DNA of 64,000 bases from Mixta gaviniae (GTDB lineage: Bacteria; Pseudomonadota; Gammaproteobacteria; Enterobacterales; Enterobacteriaceae): assembly GCF_002953195.1 (NCBI RefSeq), contig NZ_CP026377.1, positions 992,001-1,056,000 on the forward strand. The letters are read 5' to 3'. Below, in pieces: positions 1 to 8,479 of this stretch (positions within the stretch are counted from its first letter, which is position 1; each line of letters begins with the position of its first letter). The translations under genes were made by a program, and so were the position numbers. A model generated the notes under the pieces. It was not told the origin of the DNA, ran no database searches, and worked only from the letters and a program-made list of their open reading frames with translations.

Positions 1-65
1 CACATGATAGCTAACTCCGGCAGGGGATGCACGGTCGAATGAGCAACAGGAGAGCCTCAGGCGCG

Positions 66-413
66 TTACTTTACGTAGGCCAGCAGGCTGAGCGAGTCGC
101 GCGCCAACGCCTTGCATTTTTTATCGTTAGAGACGGCGATGCCGCTGAGATCGCGATAGCTGTCTTCGCCCAACGCCTTCATGTTATAGCTGGCGTAGTT
201 GGTTAAGTCCCAGCGGTTCTGCTGCGCGAAGAAGACCAGCGCCTTACGGATTTGGGCATCAGGCAGGTCCTGATAGCCGCAGTCATTTTTGAGATAGACA
301 AAGACAGCGGTCAGATCCGCCAGATCTTCCGCTTCCGATTCGCTAAGCGCAAAACTGGTGGATGAAAAACCGAGCAGCCCCGACAGCAACAGGGCCTGAA
401 TGCCTTTCTTCAT
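66..413 (-). CDS. yacC: YacC, pilotin-like small periplasmic protein
   Basis: Small exported protein of 115 residues, the same length as E. coli YacC, belonging to the PulS/OutS pilotin-like family; its function is not established. The start at 413 (MKKGIQ) is chosen over two upstream in-frame ATGs because an AAGAGA Shine-Dalgarno lies 6 bases before it and the length then matches the family. A signal peptide covers about residues 1-22, ending SSTSFA before LSESEAED. The mature part keeps the family blocks LADLTAVFV, ALVFFAQQN and the C-terminal LARDSLSLLAYVK. Two cysteines (in KNDCGYQ and KKCKAL) could form a disulfide. There is no lipobox, so it is probably soluble in the periplasm. It is divergent from cueO, as in E. 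coli; speE would be expected beyond the window edge. Confidence 0.9.
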   Translation of the reverse strand: MKKGIQALLLSGLLGFSSTSFALSESEAEDLADLTAVFVYLKNDCGYQDLPDAQIRKALVFFAQQNRWDLTNYASYNMKALGEDSYRDLSGIAVSNDKKCKALARDSLSLLAYVK

Positions 414-452
414 AATCATTCTCTTAAAATTGCAATAACCTGACGTTAGCAC

Positions 453-803
453 AGTTAGGGGCGGTCTTCAGGCCATTTTTACGCTTTGCCGACGTTTGCG
501 GTTAAAAATGGTCTGATTCAGCGTTGTCACAAGGCCATAAAGGAAGAGACAGTGCGCTGTTTCTTATAGCCATCAAGATGCTGAGCGGCCCATCCCTGAG
601 AAAGCAGCCGATGTCTGCTATCGAAAGCAGCCGGGACGGCTATTGCGCGCCTGCGGCGAAGGACGATCTGCCGCAACCTTCTTTTCTCCGACCCGGCAGA
701 AATCCGCGGGAAAGGTGGTTTCCCCCGGGCTAAAAACGTTAAGATTTCCTGACGTGCAATTACTCCCGGGCTCCGCCGCGAGCCCCGTTCAAAGGACGCC
801 GAC
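453..803. other. yacC-cueO divergent intergenic region
   Basis: About 350 bases between the divergent starts, with no supported gene; short open frames here have no start signals or recognisable products. A perfect 6-bp inverted repeat, GGGAAA-GGTGG-TTTCCC, lies at 708-724, about 80 bases before cueO. The word CCCGGGCT occurs twice, near 724 and 767. In E. coli cueO is activated by CueR, so a MerR-type site is expected here, but I could not identify a classical CueR operator with confidence. Confidence 0.5.
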
Positions 804-2381
804 ATGCAACGCCGCGATTTTCTTAAACTTACCGCCGCGCTGAGCGCCGCGGGTCTGCTTCCCGCCTGGTCTGGCCAGGCGCTGGCGCAGGGCCGTCCCG
901 CGCTACCGATTCCCGATCTGCTGACGCCCGATATTCACGGTTCGGTGCGCGTGATTGCGCAGCGCGGCGTAAGCCGCTGGAACGGCAAGGCGGTCAACAG
1001 CTGGGGCTACAATGGCGCACTGCTGGGGCCGGCGATTGAGATGACGCGCGGCAAAACCATCAATGTACAGCTGGAAAACCGCCTGCCGCAGGCGACCACC
1101 GTTCACTGGCACGGGCTGGAAGTGCCGGGCGCGGTGGATGGCGGTCCGCAGGCGATCATCGCGCCCGGCGGTAAGCGCACGGTCGCCATTACGCCCGATC
1201 AGCCTGCAGCCACCTGCTGGTTCCATCCGCACCAGCATGGCGAGACCGGCTATCAGGTAGCGCAGGGGTTGGCCGGGCTGGTGGTGCTGCGCGACGATGA
1301 GTCGGAAAAGCTGCTGCTGCCGAAGCGCTGGGGCGTGGACGATATTCCGGTCATCTTACAAGATAAGCAGCTGACGCCGGACGGTACCGCCATCGATTAC
1401 CAGCTGGATGTCATGCGGGCGGCAGTAGGCTGGTTCGGCAACCTGATGCTGACCAACGGCGTGCCCTCGCCACAGCATGCGGTGCCGCGCGGCTGGCTGC
1501 GTCTGCGCCTGCTGAACGGCTGCAATGCGCGTTCGCTGAACCTTACCGCCAGCGATCGGCGGCCGCTTTACGTGATCGCCAGCGACGGCGGGCTGCTGGC
1601 GGAGCCGGTCAGGGTTGAAACCTTAATGCTGCTGCCCGGCGAACGCTTTGAGGTGCTGGTGGATACCAGCGACGGGCGGGCGTTCGATCTGCAAACCCTG
1701 CCGGTGACGCAGATGGGGATGACGCTGCCTCCGTTTGACGCGCCGCTGTCGCTGCTGCATATCCAGCCGCTGCGGGTTATGGCCAGCGGCACGCTGCCGG
1801 ATAGTCTGGCGACGCTGCCGCCGTTGCCGGCCAGCGATAATCTGCCGCAGCGCTGGCTGCAGCTGATGATGGATCCACAGCTCGATCGGCTGGGGATGCA
1901 GGCGTTACAGCAGCGCTACGGCCAGCAGGCGATGGCGGGGCATACGCCGCCGCAGGCGCCGGGCGGCGCGGCGGCATCTCATCACGCGATGGGCCATGAT
2001 ATGGGCGATATGAAGCCCGCCGCACCCGGCTACGATTTCCGCAATGGCAATAAGATCAACGGCCTCGCGTTTGATATGCACAAACCGGTGTTCGCCGTGA
2101 AGCAGGGCCAACTGGAGAAATGGACCATTTCCGGCGAAGGCGACAGCATGCTGCATCCTTTCCATATTCATGGCGCGCAGTTCCGTATCGTTACTGAAAA
2201 CGGCAAGCCGCCAGCGGCGCATCGTCAGGGCTGGAAAGATACAGTGCATGTTGAGGGATGGCGTAGCGAAGTACTGGTGCGCTTTAACCATACGGCCGAT
2301 GCGCAGCAGCCTTATATGGCGCACTGTCACCTGCTGGAGCATGAGGACACCGGAATGATGCTGGGCTTTACCGTGGCATAG
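804..2381 (+). CDS. cueO: CueO multicopper oxidase (periplasmic Cu(I) oxidase)
   Basis: Periplasmic multicopper oxidase of 525 residues (E. coli CueO 516) that oxidises toxic Cu(I) to Cu(II) using O2. A twin-arginine signal (MQRRDFLKL, then AGLLPAW, ending AQA) exports it folded. Copper ligand motifs are complete: HWHG at 101-104, HPHQH at 141-145, HPFHIH at 451-456 and [12 protein letters not shown] at 507-518, the last giving the type 1 ligands C508, H513 and M518. The segment before the third motif (about 353-410), which in E. coli is a methionine-rich copper-loading region, has only about 7 methionines and is rich in Ala, Pro and Gly instead. It is transcribed away from yacC and followed by a convergent gene. 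Copper control by CueR is expected from E. coli but not shown by a clear site. Confidence 0.96.
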   Translation: MQRRDFLKLTAALSAAGLLPAWSGQALAQGRPALPIPDLLTPDIHGSVRVIAQRGVSRWNGKAVNSWGYNGALLGPAIEMTRGKTINVQLENRLPQATTVHWHGLEVPGAVDGGPQAIIAPGGKRTVAITPDQPAATCWFHPHQHGETGYQVAQGLAGLVVLRDDESEKLLLPKRWGVDDIPVILQDKQLTPDGTAIDYQLDVMRAAVGWFGNLMLTNGVPSPQHAVPRGWLRLRLLNGCNARSLNLTASDRRPLYVIASDGGLLAEPVRVETLMLLPGERFEVLVDTSDGRAFDLQTLPVTQMGMTLPPFDAPLSLLHIQPLRVMASGTLPDSLATLPPLPASDNLPQRWLQLMMDPQLDRLGMQALQQRYGQQAMAGHTPPQAPGGAAASHHAMGHDMGDMKPAAPGYDFRNGNKINGLAFDMHKPVFAVKQGQLEKWTISGEGDSMLHPFHIHGAQFRIVTENGKPPAAHRQGWKDTVHVEGWRSEVLVRFNHTADAQQPYMAHCHLLEHEDTGMMLGFTVA

Positions 2382-2511
2382 TGGCCGGCCAGCAGACCAG
2401 CCTGCCATTTTTCGCCCGCAATTACGCCGCTTAGCTCAGGCCACGAAGGCGAGAGCGGGGCGCAGGGAAGCGTGTCAATCCGCGCATAAAACCCAACCTT
2501 TCCACCTACAG

Positions 2512-2541
2512 CAGGGCGGCTTCAGAGAGAACGCCGCCCTG
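2512..2541. terminator. hairpin between convergent cueO and PLP-enzyme gene
   Basis: CAGGGCGGC (2512-2520) pairs with GCCGCCCTG (2533-2541) across a 12-base loop. It lies between two convergent genes. T-tracts are weak on both sides, so it is a possible bidirectional terminator rather than a strong one. Confidence 0.5.
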
Positions 2542-2566
2542 TTGCTTACTGCATGACGCCGCCGGC

Positions 2567-3850
2567 TTACGCCTGCTCCAGCGCCAGCTTCAGGTCTTCA
2601 ATTAAATCGTCGCTGTTTTCAATGCCGATCGATAGCCGAATGGTCGCTTCGCTGATGCCGATGCGCTGGCGCACCTCGGCAGGTACGCCGGAATGGGTGG
2701 TGCTGCCCGGATGGCTGGCGAGCGATTCCGTTCCGCCCAGGCTGACCGCCAGCTTAAACAGCTGCAGCGCGTTGAGAAAGCGGAACGAGGCGGCTTGCCC
2801 GCCACGAATATCGAAAGAAAAGGTGGAGCCGGCGCCGCTGCTCTGCGCCTGAAACGTTTTCCCGGCGGCGGAGCTGGCATCAAGGAACGACAGATAGTGC
2901 AGCTTTTCCACCTTCTCATGGTCGCGTAAAAAGGTAGCCACCGCCCTGGCGTTTTGGTTGGCCTTCTCCATGCGCAGCGACAGCGTTTCCAGCGAGCGGC
3001 CGAGCATCCAGCTGGAGTGCGGATCGAGCTGGGTGCCGATCGCGCTGCGCAGGGCGCGTACCTGCGTCATCAGCGCTTTGCTGCCCATCGCCGCCCCGGC
3101 GATCAGGTCGGAATGGCCGCCGACATATTTGGTCAGCGAGTAGAGAGAGATATCGGCGCCATGCTCCAGCGGCCGCTGGAACAGCGGGCCAAGCAGCGTA
3201 TTGTCGCAGGCGATGACAGGACGATGGCCCTGCTGCGCGCCGATTTTCTCCGCCACGCGCCGGATAAGGGCGATATCCACCAGGCTATTGGTTGGGTTAG
3301 CGGGGGTTTCAATCAGGATCACCGACACGCGTCCGGCGGCCAGCGCCTGGTCCGCCGCCTGCTGCACTTTCTCTTCATCCAGGCCATCGCTGAAGCCGAC
3401 CGCCGCGACGCCCAGGCGCAGAAAGGTTTTGCTCAGCAATGTTTCGGTGCCGCCGTAGAGCGGCTGCGAATGCAGGATAACATCGCCCGGCTTGACGAAG
3501 GCCAGCAGCGTCGTCGAAATGGCGGACATGCCAGAAGAGAACAGCACGCTGCTTTCGGCGCGTTCATAAACCGCCAGGCGATCTTCGACAATCTCGCTGT
3601 TGGGATGGTTAAAGCGTGAATAGACCAGGCCGCCGGAAGCGCCAGCAGGCGGCTCGCGTCGGCCGGAAACGTAATCAAAAAAGTCGCGGCCATCTTCTGC
3701 GCTGTTAAAGACAAACGTTGAGGTGAGAAACACCGGCGGTTTCACCGCGCCTTCCGACAGCGCGGGATCGTAGCCGTAGTTCAGCATCTGCGTTTCCGGC
3801 TGCAGGGCGCGGCTGCCGATATGGGTTTTTTTAGTATTGGTGTGATTCAT
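2567..3850 (-). CDS. cystathionine gamma-synthase family PLP enzyme
   Basis: Fold-type I PLP enzyme of the Cys/Met metabolism family, 427 residues, somewhat longer than E. coli MetB. Family marks: YSRF at 77-80, the stacking tyrosine in QPLYGG (Y132), the PLP aspartate in ACDNT (D216), and the Schiff-base lysine K241 in [11 protein letters not shown]. Where methionine gamma-lyases carry a catalytic Cys after PLYG, this protein has Gly134, as in cystathionine gamma-synthases, so lyase action on methionine is less likely. The exact substrate cannot be read from sequence; cystathionine or homocysteine synthesis from an activated homoserine, or a related beta/gamma elimination, are the options. 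It occupies the place of gcd in E. coli. A candidate MetJ operator lies about 120 bases upstream. Confidence 0.85.
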   Translation of the reverse strand: MNHTNTKKTHIGSRALQPETQMLNYGYDPALSEGAVKPPVFLTSTFVFNSAEDGRDFFDYVSGRREPPAGASGGLVYSRFNHPNSEIVEDRLAVYERAESSVLFSSGMSAISTTLLAFVKPGDVILHSQPLYGGTETLLSKTFLRLGVAAVGFSDGLDEEKVQQAADQALAAGRVSVILIETPANPTNSLVDIALIRRVAEKIGAQQGHRPVIACDNTLLGPLFQRPLEHGADISLYSLTKYVGGHSDLIAGAAMGSKALMTQVRALRSAIGTQLDPHSSWMLGRSLETLSLRMEKANQNARAVATFLRDHEKVEKLHYLSFLDASSAAGKTFQAQSSGAGSTFSFDIRGGQAASFRFLNALQLFKLAVSLGGTESLASHPGSTTHSGVPAEVRQRIGISEATIRLSIGIENSDDLIEDLKLALEQA

Positions 3851-3969
3851 GGTTTCTCCTGGCGATCCGGCAACGAAATTGCGCTTACGCTACCACATCG
3901 GCTTATGCGCTGATAAATGACTTAACGTTCTAACTTTAAAACCAAATGCATGATTAAATAGCGATTTTT

Positions 3970-3993
3970 AGACGTTTAGCAGTCTGTATGTCT
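3970..3993. promoter_or_regulatory. candidate MetJ operator (three met boxes)
   Basis: Three contiguous 8-base units, AGACGTTT, AGCAGTCT and GTATGTCT, match the met box AGACGTCT at 7, 6 and 5 of 8 positions. MetJ binds tandem met boxes with exactly this 8-base phasing. The site lies in the 238-base gap between the divergent PLP-enzyme gene and hpt, about 120 bases before the PLP-enzyme start. Its regulatory role is inferred. Confidence 0.45.
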
Positions 3994-4088
3994 GCGCGGC
4001 GGCGGGGTATTAGGCGGTCGCGCGGCGGTATTCGGCGCGCAAACTATGATAGACTTCGCTGCTTTCGACAGATGACGAAGCTGAAGCT

Positions 4089-4625
4089 ATGAAACACACC
4101 GTTGAAGTTATGATCTCCGAAGCGGAGATTCGCAATCGTATCGCCGAACTGGGCCAGCAGATCACCGAACATTACCGCGACAGCGGCAGCGATATGATGC
4201 TGGTGGGCCTGCTGCGCGGCTCCTTTATGTTTATGGCGGACCTCTGCCGCACCATCGACGTTTCGCATGAAGTCGACTTTATGACCGCCTCCAGCTACGG
4301 CAGCGGCATGGCGAGCAGCCGCGACGTGAAAATCCTGAAAGATCTGGACGAGGATATCCGTGGTAAGGATGTGCTGATCGTTGAGGACATCATCGATTCC
4401 GGCAACACGCTAAGCAAAGTGCGCGAAATCCTTAGCCTGCGCGAGCCGAAATCGCTGGCGATCTGCACCCTGCTGGATAAGCCGTCGCGCCGCGAAGTCA
4501 ACGTGAACGTCGAATATATCGGCTTCTCTATTCCTGATGAGTTTGTGGTCGGTTACGGCATCGATTATGCGCAGCGCTATCGCCATCTGCCCTATATCGG
4601 CAAAGTGGTAATGCTGGAAGAGTAA
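4089..4625 (+). CDS. hpt: Hypoxanthine phosphoribosyltransferase
   Basis: Purine salvage enzyme that joins hypoxanthine (and guanine less well) to PRPP to give IMP or GMP in the cytoplasm. 178 residues, identical in length to E. coli Hpt and nearly identical in sequence. The PRPP-binding motif [14 protein letters not shown] is at 95-108, with the acidic pair E99 and D100. The family blocks [11 protein letters not shown] and LDKPSRREV are present. The start MKHTVEV matches E. coli exactly. It is divergent from the PLP-enzyme gene and convergent with can, with an inverted repeat between them. Confidence 0.97.
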   Translation: MKHTVEVMISEAEIRNRIAELGQQITEHYRDSGSDMMLVGLLRGSFMFMADLCRTIDVSHEVDFMTASSYGSGMASSRDVKILKDLDEDIRGKDVLIVEDIIDSGNTLSKVREILSLREPKSLAICTLLDKPSRREVNVNVEYIGFSIPDEFVVGYGIDYAQRYRHLPYIGKVVMLEE

Positions 4626-4632
4626 GAATGCA

Positions 4633-4661
4633 CGATTGTGCTGTCAGTGACAGCACAATCG
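4633..4661. repeat. 13-bp perfect inverted repeat between hpt and can
   Basis: CGATTGTGCTGTC (4633-4645) and GACAGCACAATCG (4649-4661) are perfect complements separated by AGT. It begins 7 bases after the hpt stop and lies between convergent genes. There is no T-run on either side, so it may act as a transcript 3'-end stem or a weak bidirectional terminator. Confidence 0.6.
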
Positions 4662-4706
4662 ATTAAAGATAGCCGTTGCGTGACGGGCTATTATGCCGCT
4701 CGCTGA

Positions 4707-5369
4707 TTAGCGATGGGTTTCAGGGTGGTTGAGCAGGTTGGCGATACCGTGGCGGTAACGCTGTTCCAGCAGCTCGCGGCTGGTAGCGGTCACCTGCAGG
4801 TCGCGCAGGCAGCCGTCATGGATACCGTAAACCCAGCCGTGAATCGTCACTTTCTGCCCGCGTTTCCACGCTGACTGCAGAATAGTCGAATGGCCCAGGT
4901 TATAGACCTGCTCCATGACGTTGATTTCGCAAAGCTTATCAAAGCGTTTCTCTGGCGGCAGTTCGCCCAGTAACGAGCTATGCTTGTACCACAAATCGCG
5001 AATGTGCAGCAGCCAGTTGTTGATCAGCCCCAGCTCCGGGTTTTCGACCGCCGCCTGTACGCCGCCGCATCCGTAGTGTCCACAAATGATGATATGTTCC
5101 ACTTCAAGCACTTCTACCGCGTATTGCACCACGGAGAGGCAGTTGAGGTCGGTATGGATCACCAGGTTCGCGACGTTACGATGCACAAACAGCTCGCCGG
5201 GCTCAAGGCCGGTCAGGCGTTCAGCTGGAACGCGGCTGTCGGAGCAGCCGATCCACAGAAAGCGGGGTTTTTGCGCCAGCGCAAGGCGCTCGAAAAAGCC
5301 AGGATCTTCCTCAACCAGTAATTTAGACCATTCGCGGTTGTTGCTGATGAGTGTATCAATATCTTTCAT
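4707..5369 (-). CDS. can: Carbonic anhydrase, beta class
   Basis: Cytoplasmic zinc enzyme that interconverts CO2 and bicarbonate, supplying bicarbonate for carboxylations at ambient CO2. 220 residues, the same as E. coli Can (YadF). Zinc ligands are C42 and D44 (IGCSDSRVP) and H98 and C101 (ICGHYGCGG). The Asp-Arg dyad D44/R46 of the beta class is present. The start MKDIDTL matches E. coli. It is divergent from yadG with about 110 bases between, so it has its own promoter there. Confidence 0.97.
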   Translation of the reverse strand: MKDIDTLISNNREWSKLLVEEDPGFFERLALAQKPRFLWIGCSDSRVPAERLTGLEPGELFVHRNVANLVIHTDLNCLSVVQYAVEVLEVEHIIICGHYGCGGVQAAVENPELGLINNWLLHIRDLWYKHSSLLGELPPEKRFDKLCEINVMEQVYNLGHSTILQSAWKRGQKVTIHGWVYGIHDGCLRDLQVTATSRELLEQRYRHGIANLLNHPETHR

Positions 5370-5481
5370 GATGGTTATCGTTCTGTAACAAGCAAAAATG
5401 CGTTGACGTACTATAGGACAACGTCTGGCAATTTCAAACGGTAAAAATAACAGTTAACAAAACAGGGTAAGCAACTTCTCT

Positions 5482-6408
5482 ATGACCTATGCACTGGAAC
5501 TAGAAAAACTCACCAAGACCTATCCCGGCGGCGTGCAGGCGCTGAAAGGGGTCGATCTGGCGGTCGAGGCGGGCGATTTTTACGCGCTGCTGGGGCCGAA
5601 CGGCGCGGGTAAATCGACCACCATCGGCATCATCAGCTCGCTGGTCAACAAAAGCGGCGGACGGGTGCGCGTGTTCGGTTACGACCTGGAAAAAGATGTG
5701 GTCAACGCCAAGCGCCAGCTGGGGCTGGTGCCGCAAGAATTTAACTTTAACCCGTTCGAAACCGTGCTGCAGATCGTCGTCAACCAGGCGGGCTACTATG
5801 GTGTGGAGCGGCGCGACGCGCTGCAGCGCGCGGAGAAGTACCTTACCCAGCTCGATCTCTGGAACAAGCGTAGCGAACGCGCGCGGATGCTCTCCGGCGG
5901 CATGAAACGCCGTCTGATGATTGCGCGCGCGCTGATGCATGAGCCGAAGCTTTTGATCCTTGATGAGCCGACCGCAGGCGTTGATATCGAACTGCGCCGC
6001 TCAATGTGGACCTTTCTCAAAGAACTGAACGCGCAGGGCACCACCATTATCCTGACTACCCACTACCTGGAAGAAGCGGAGATGCTGTGCCGCAATATCG
6101 GCATTATCCAGAGCGGCGAACTGGTGGAAAACACCTCGATGAAAGGGCTGCTGGCGAAGCTGAAGTCAGAGACCTTTATTCTCGATCTGGCGGCGAAAAG
6201 CCCGCTGCCGCGTCTGGAAGGTTTCCAGTACCGGCTGGTCGATACCTCGACGCTGGAGGTCGAAGTGATGCGTGAGCAGGGGTTGAACAGCGTATTCAGC
6301 CAGCTTAGCGCGCAGGGCGTGCAGGTCTTAAGCATGCGCAACAAGGCGAATCGCCTGGAAGAGTTGTTTGTCAGTCTGGTGCAGGGAAAAACGGGAGGTC
6401 ACGCATGA
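5482..6408 (+). CDS. yadG: ABC-2 type exporter, ATP-binding subunit YadG
   Basis: ATPase subunit of a two-gene ABC exporter; 308 residues, as in E. coli YadG. Walker A GPNGAGKST at 38-46, signature LSGGMKRR at 137-144, Walker B LLILDEP at 157-163, and the switch histidine in TTHYLEEAE. The substrate is unknown in E. coli and cannot be told here; the relatives are drug or polysaccharide type exporters. The stop overlaps the yadH start by 4 bases (ATGA), which implies translational coupling in a two-gene operon. Confidence 0.95.
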   Translation: MTYALELEKLTKTYPGGVQALKGVDLAVEAGDFYALLGPNGAGKSTTIGIISSLVNKSGGRVRVFGYDLEKDVVNAKRQLGLVPQEFNFNPFETVLQIVVNQAGYYGVERRDALQRAEKYLTQLDLWNKRSERARMLSGGMKRRLMIARALMHEPKLLILDEPTAGVDIELRRSMWTFLKELNAQGTTIILTTHYLEEAEMLCRNIGIIQSGELVENTSMKGLLAKLKSETFILDLAAKSPLPRLEGFQYRLVDTSTLEVEVMREQGLNSVFSQLSAQGVQVLSMRNKANRLEELFVSLVQGKTGGHA

Positions 6409-7175
6409 CGCACTTATACTGGGTCGCGCTGAAGAGCATCTGGGCGAAAGAGATCAACCGTTTCGCCCGTATCTGGATCCAGACGCTGGTGCCGCCGGTG
6501 ATCACCATGACGCTCTATTTTATTATCTTCGGCAACCTGATCGGTTCGCGTATCGGTGATATGCACGGCTTCAGCTATATGCAGTTTATCGTGCCGGGGC
6601 TGATTATGATGGCGGTGATCACCAACGCCTACGCCAACGTCGCCTCTTCGTTCTTCAGCGCCAAGTTCCAGCGCAATATTGAAGAGCTGCTGGTGGCGCC
6701 GGTGCCGACCCATATCGTGATTGCCGGCTACGTCGGCGGCGGCGTGGCGCGCGGCGTCTGCGTGGGCATTCTGGTGACGGCGGTATCGCTGTTCTTCGTG
6801 CCGTTCCACGTGCATTCCTGGCTGATGGTGGCGGTGACGCTGCTGTTAACCGCGATTATGTTCTCGCTGGCGGGCCTGCTGAATGCGGTTTTTGCGCGCA
6901 CCTTCGACGACATCAGCCTGATCCCGACCTTTGTGCTGACGCCGCTGACCTACCTGGGCGGGGTGTTCTATTCGCTGACGCTGCTGCCGCCGTTCTGGCA
7001 GGCCGTTTCGAAACTGAACCCGGTGGTTTATATGATCAGCGGCTTTCGCTACGGCTTTCTGGGCATTAACGACGTGCCGCTGGTGTTTACGCTCTCGGTG
7101 CTGGTCGCCTTTATCGTGGTGTTTTACATTCTGGCCTGGTCGCTGATCCAGCGCGGGCGCGGTCTGCGCACCTGA
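6405..7175 (+). CDS. yadH: ABC-2 type exporter, permease subunit YadH
   Basis: Inner-membrane permease partner of YadG, 256 residues, ABC-2 family. About six hydrophobic segments are visible (near 25-45, 60-80, 105-130, 140-160, 170-190 and 225-248). The ABC-2 C-terminal signature around PTFVLTPLTYLGGVFY is conserved. It overlaps yadG by 4 bases and is followed within 15 bases by a strong terminator, so yadGH is a closed operon. The transported substrate is unknown. Confidence 0.95.
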   Translation: MTHLYWVALKSIWAKEINRFARIWIQTLVPPVITMTLYFIIFGNLIGSRIGDMHGFSYMQFIVPGLIMMAVITNAYANVASSFFSAKFQRNIEELLVAPVPTHIVIAGYVGGGVARGVCVGILVTAVSLFFVPFHVHSWLMVAVTLLLTAIMFSLAGLLNAVFARTFDDISLIPTFVLTPLTYLGGVFYSLTLLPPFWQAVSKLNPVVYMISGFRYGFLGINDVPLVFTLSVLVAFIVVFYILAWSLIQRGRGLRT

Positions 7176-7188
7176 TACCGACCTGCTG

Positions 7189-7216
7189 AACGCGCTCTCC
7201 GGAGCGCGTTTTTTTT
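7189..7216 (+). terminator. terminator after yadGH
   Basis: AACGCGCTC (7189-7197) pairs with GAGCGCGTT (7202-7210) over a TCCG loop, followed by T8 that starts within the stem end and runs to 7216. Classic rho-independent shape, 13 bases after the yadH stop. Confidence 0.93.
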
Positions 7217-7327
7217 CGCCTGCGTTTTGCTGTCCCGCTGCGGTAAATCTGATAAAGCAATTAGGACGTTTGTTCAGTTTCACGCTTTGTGCCAGACTGT
7301 GCCCTGAGGCAGAGAAAGGCGAACAGA

Positions 7328-7870
7328 ATGACAGAGAGAAGCTGGCGTCAGGATCCGCAGCGGCGCGAACGCATCGCCGAAGCGGCCCTGGAGGTTATCG
7401 TAAAATATGGCGTTGCCGGCACCACCTACCGTAAGGTGGCGGCCGAGGCGGCAGTCCCGCTCAGTGCGGTCAGTTACTATTTCAGTAGCCTTGAAACGCT
7501 GCTTTTCGCCGCATTTAACCAACTTTCGCAACATATTTCCGATCGCTTTTCCGCCCGTATCGCCCAGGCGCGCACCCGGCAGGAGGCGTTCGAGGCGGTG
7601 GTGGCTATCATCTTTGGCGACGCTACCGCCTCATCGCGCACGTTGCTATTGAGCTATGAGCTTTACGGCTTCGCCAGCCGTCGTCCTGAACTGAAACCCG
7701 TGATGCTGGGCTGGATGACGCGTAGCCGCAGCGCGCTGGAGCAGTTCTTCTCCCCGGCGGCGGCGGTGGCGATTGATGCTTTTATCGAAGGTATGATGAT
7801 CCATCGTTCCGTCATGCCGGTGACGCCTGAACTGGTGGCCCGCGCCGTCCGGCTGCTGGCTGACCTGTAG
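7328..7870 (+). CDS. TetR/AcrR family transcriptional regulator
   Basis: DNA-binding repressor-type protein of 180 residues. The start at 7328 (MTERSWRQD) is chosen over an in-frame ATG 39 bases upstream because AAAGG lies 8 bases before it. The N-terminal helix-turn-helix (about residues 15-60: ERIAEAALEVI, GVAGTTYRKVAAEAAV, AVSYYFSSLETLL) is typical of TetR proteins. The C-terminal ligand domain has no recognisable specificity. It is the first gene of a tight same-strand run with a sugar acetyltransferase (34-base gap) and a DUF1349 protein, so it probably controls that run and itself. The run is absent from this site in E. coli, where yadI and yadE stand. Ligand and operator are unknown. 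Confidence 0.85.
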   Translation: MTERSWRQDPQRRERIAEAALEVIVKYGVAGTTYRKVAAEAAVPLSAVSYYFSSLETLLFAAFNQLSQHISDRFSARIAQARTRQEAFEAVVAIIFGDATASSRTLLLSYELYGFASRRPELKPVMLGWMTRSRSALEQFFSPAAAVAIDAFIEGMMIHRSVMPVTPELVARAVRLLADL

Positions 7871-7904
7871 CGTCGTCTTGTCTGAACAGATTAACGGAGG
7901 AAAA

Positions 7905-8459
7905 ATGACCGAAGCGGAAAAAGCGCTGGCAGGGCTGCTCTACGATGCCAACTACGATCCTGCACTGATCGCCGAGCGCGGCGAAGTGAAATATCAGCTA
8001 CAGCAGTATAACCAAACCGATCCGCGCGACCTCGCCGGACGCGACCGGCAGATCAAAGCGCTGCTGGGCCGCACCGGCGAACAGATCCTGATTGAACAGC
8101 CTTTTTACTGCGACTATGGGCGCAATATTGAGGTCGGCGAAAACTTTTACGCCAACGTCAACCTGGTGATCCTTGACTGCGGCAACGTCAAGATTGGCGA
8201 TAACGTCTTTATCGGTCCCGCCGTCGGCATTCATACCGCCGGCCATCCGCTCGACGTCGAGCAGCGCAACCGTGGGCTGGAGTATGCGCGCCCGGTGACC
8301 ATCGGCAATAACGTCTGGATTGGCGCCGGCGTACAGATCCTGCCGGGCGTGACGATTGGCGACAATAGCGTGATCGGCGCCGGCAGCGTGGTGACCAAAG
8401 CGATCCCGGCCGGCGTGGTGGCGGCGGGCAGCCCGTGTCGGGTGCTAAAAACCCTTTAA
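7905..8459 (+). CDS. Sugar O-acetyltransferase (Maa/LacA family)
   Basis: Cytoplasmic acetyltransferase of 184 residues that by family would move acetyl from acetyl-CoA to a hydroxyl of a sugar. It resembles maltose acetyltransferase Maa (183 residues) and LacA. The N-terminal Mac domain (EKALAGLLYDANYDPALIAER) is followed by left-handed beta-helix hexapeptide repeats (IEVGEN, VKIGDN, VTIGNN, VTIGDN, VIGAGS). The catalytic histidine is expected in HTAGHPLD (H114). The start at 7905 is set by GGAGG six bases upstream. The natural acceptor is unknown. Its place behind a TetR gene and before a DUF1349 lectin-like protein suggests a small carbohydrate-linked operon. Confidence 0.85.
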   Translation: MTEAEKALAGLLYDANYDPALIAERGEVKYQLQQYNQTDPRDLAGRDRQIKALLGRTGEQILIEQPFYCDYGRNIEVGENFYANVNLVILDCGNVKIGDNVFIGPAVGIHTAGHPLDVEQRNRGLEYARPVTIGNNVWIGAGVQILPGVTIGDNSVIGAGSVVTKAIPAGVVAAGSPCRVLKTL

Positions 8460-8479
8460 CTTTTTCGTCGAGGTGTGTG

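Noticed and set aside
1-65. Partial gene at the left edge (speE expected)
   Set aside because: Only yacC downstream sequence is visible; no codons of speE can be recognised.
708-724. CueR operator
   Set aside because: The dyad is clear but does not match the known CueR site, so it is reported only as an inverted repeat.
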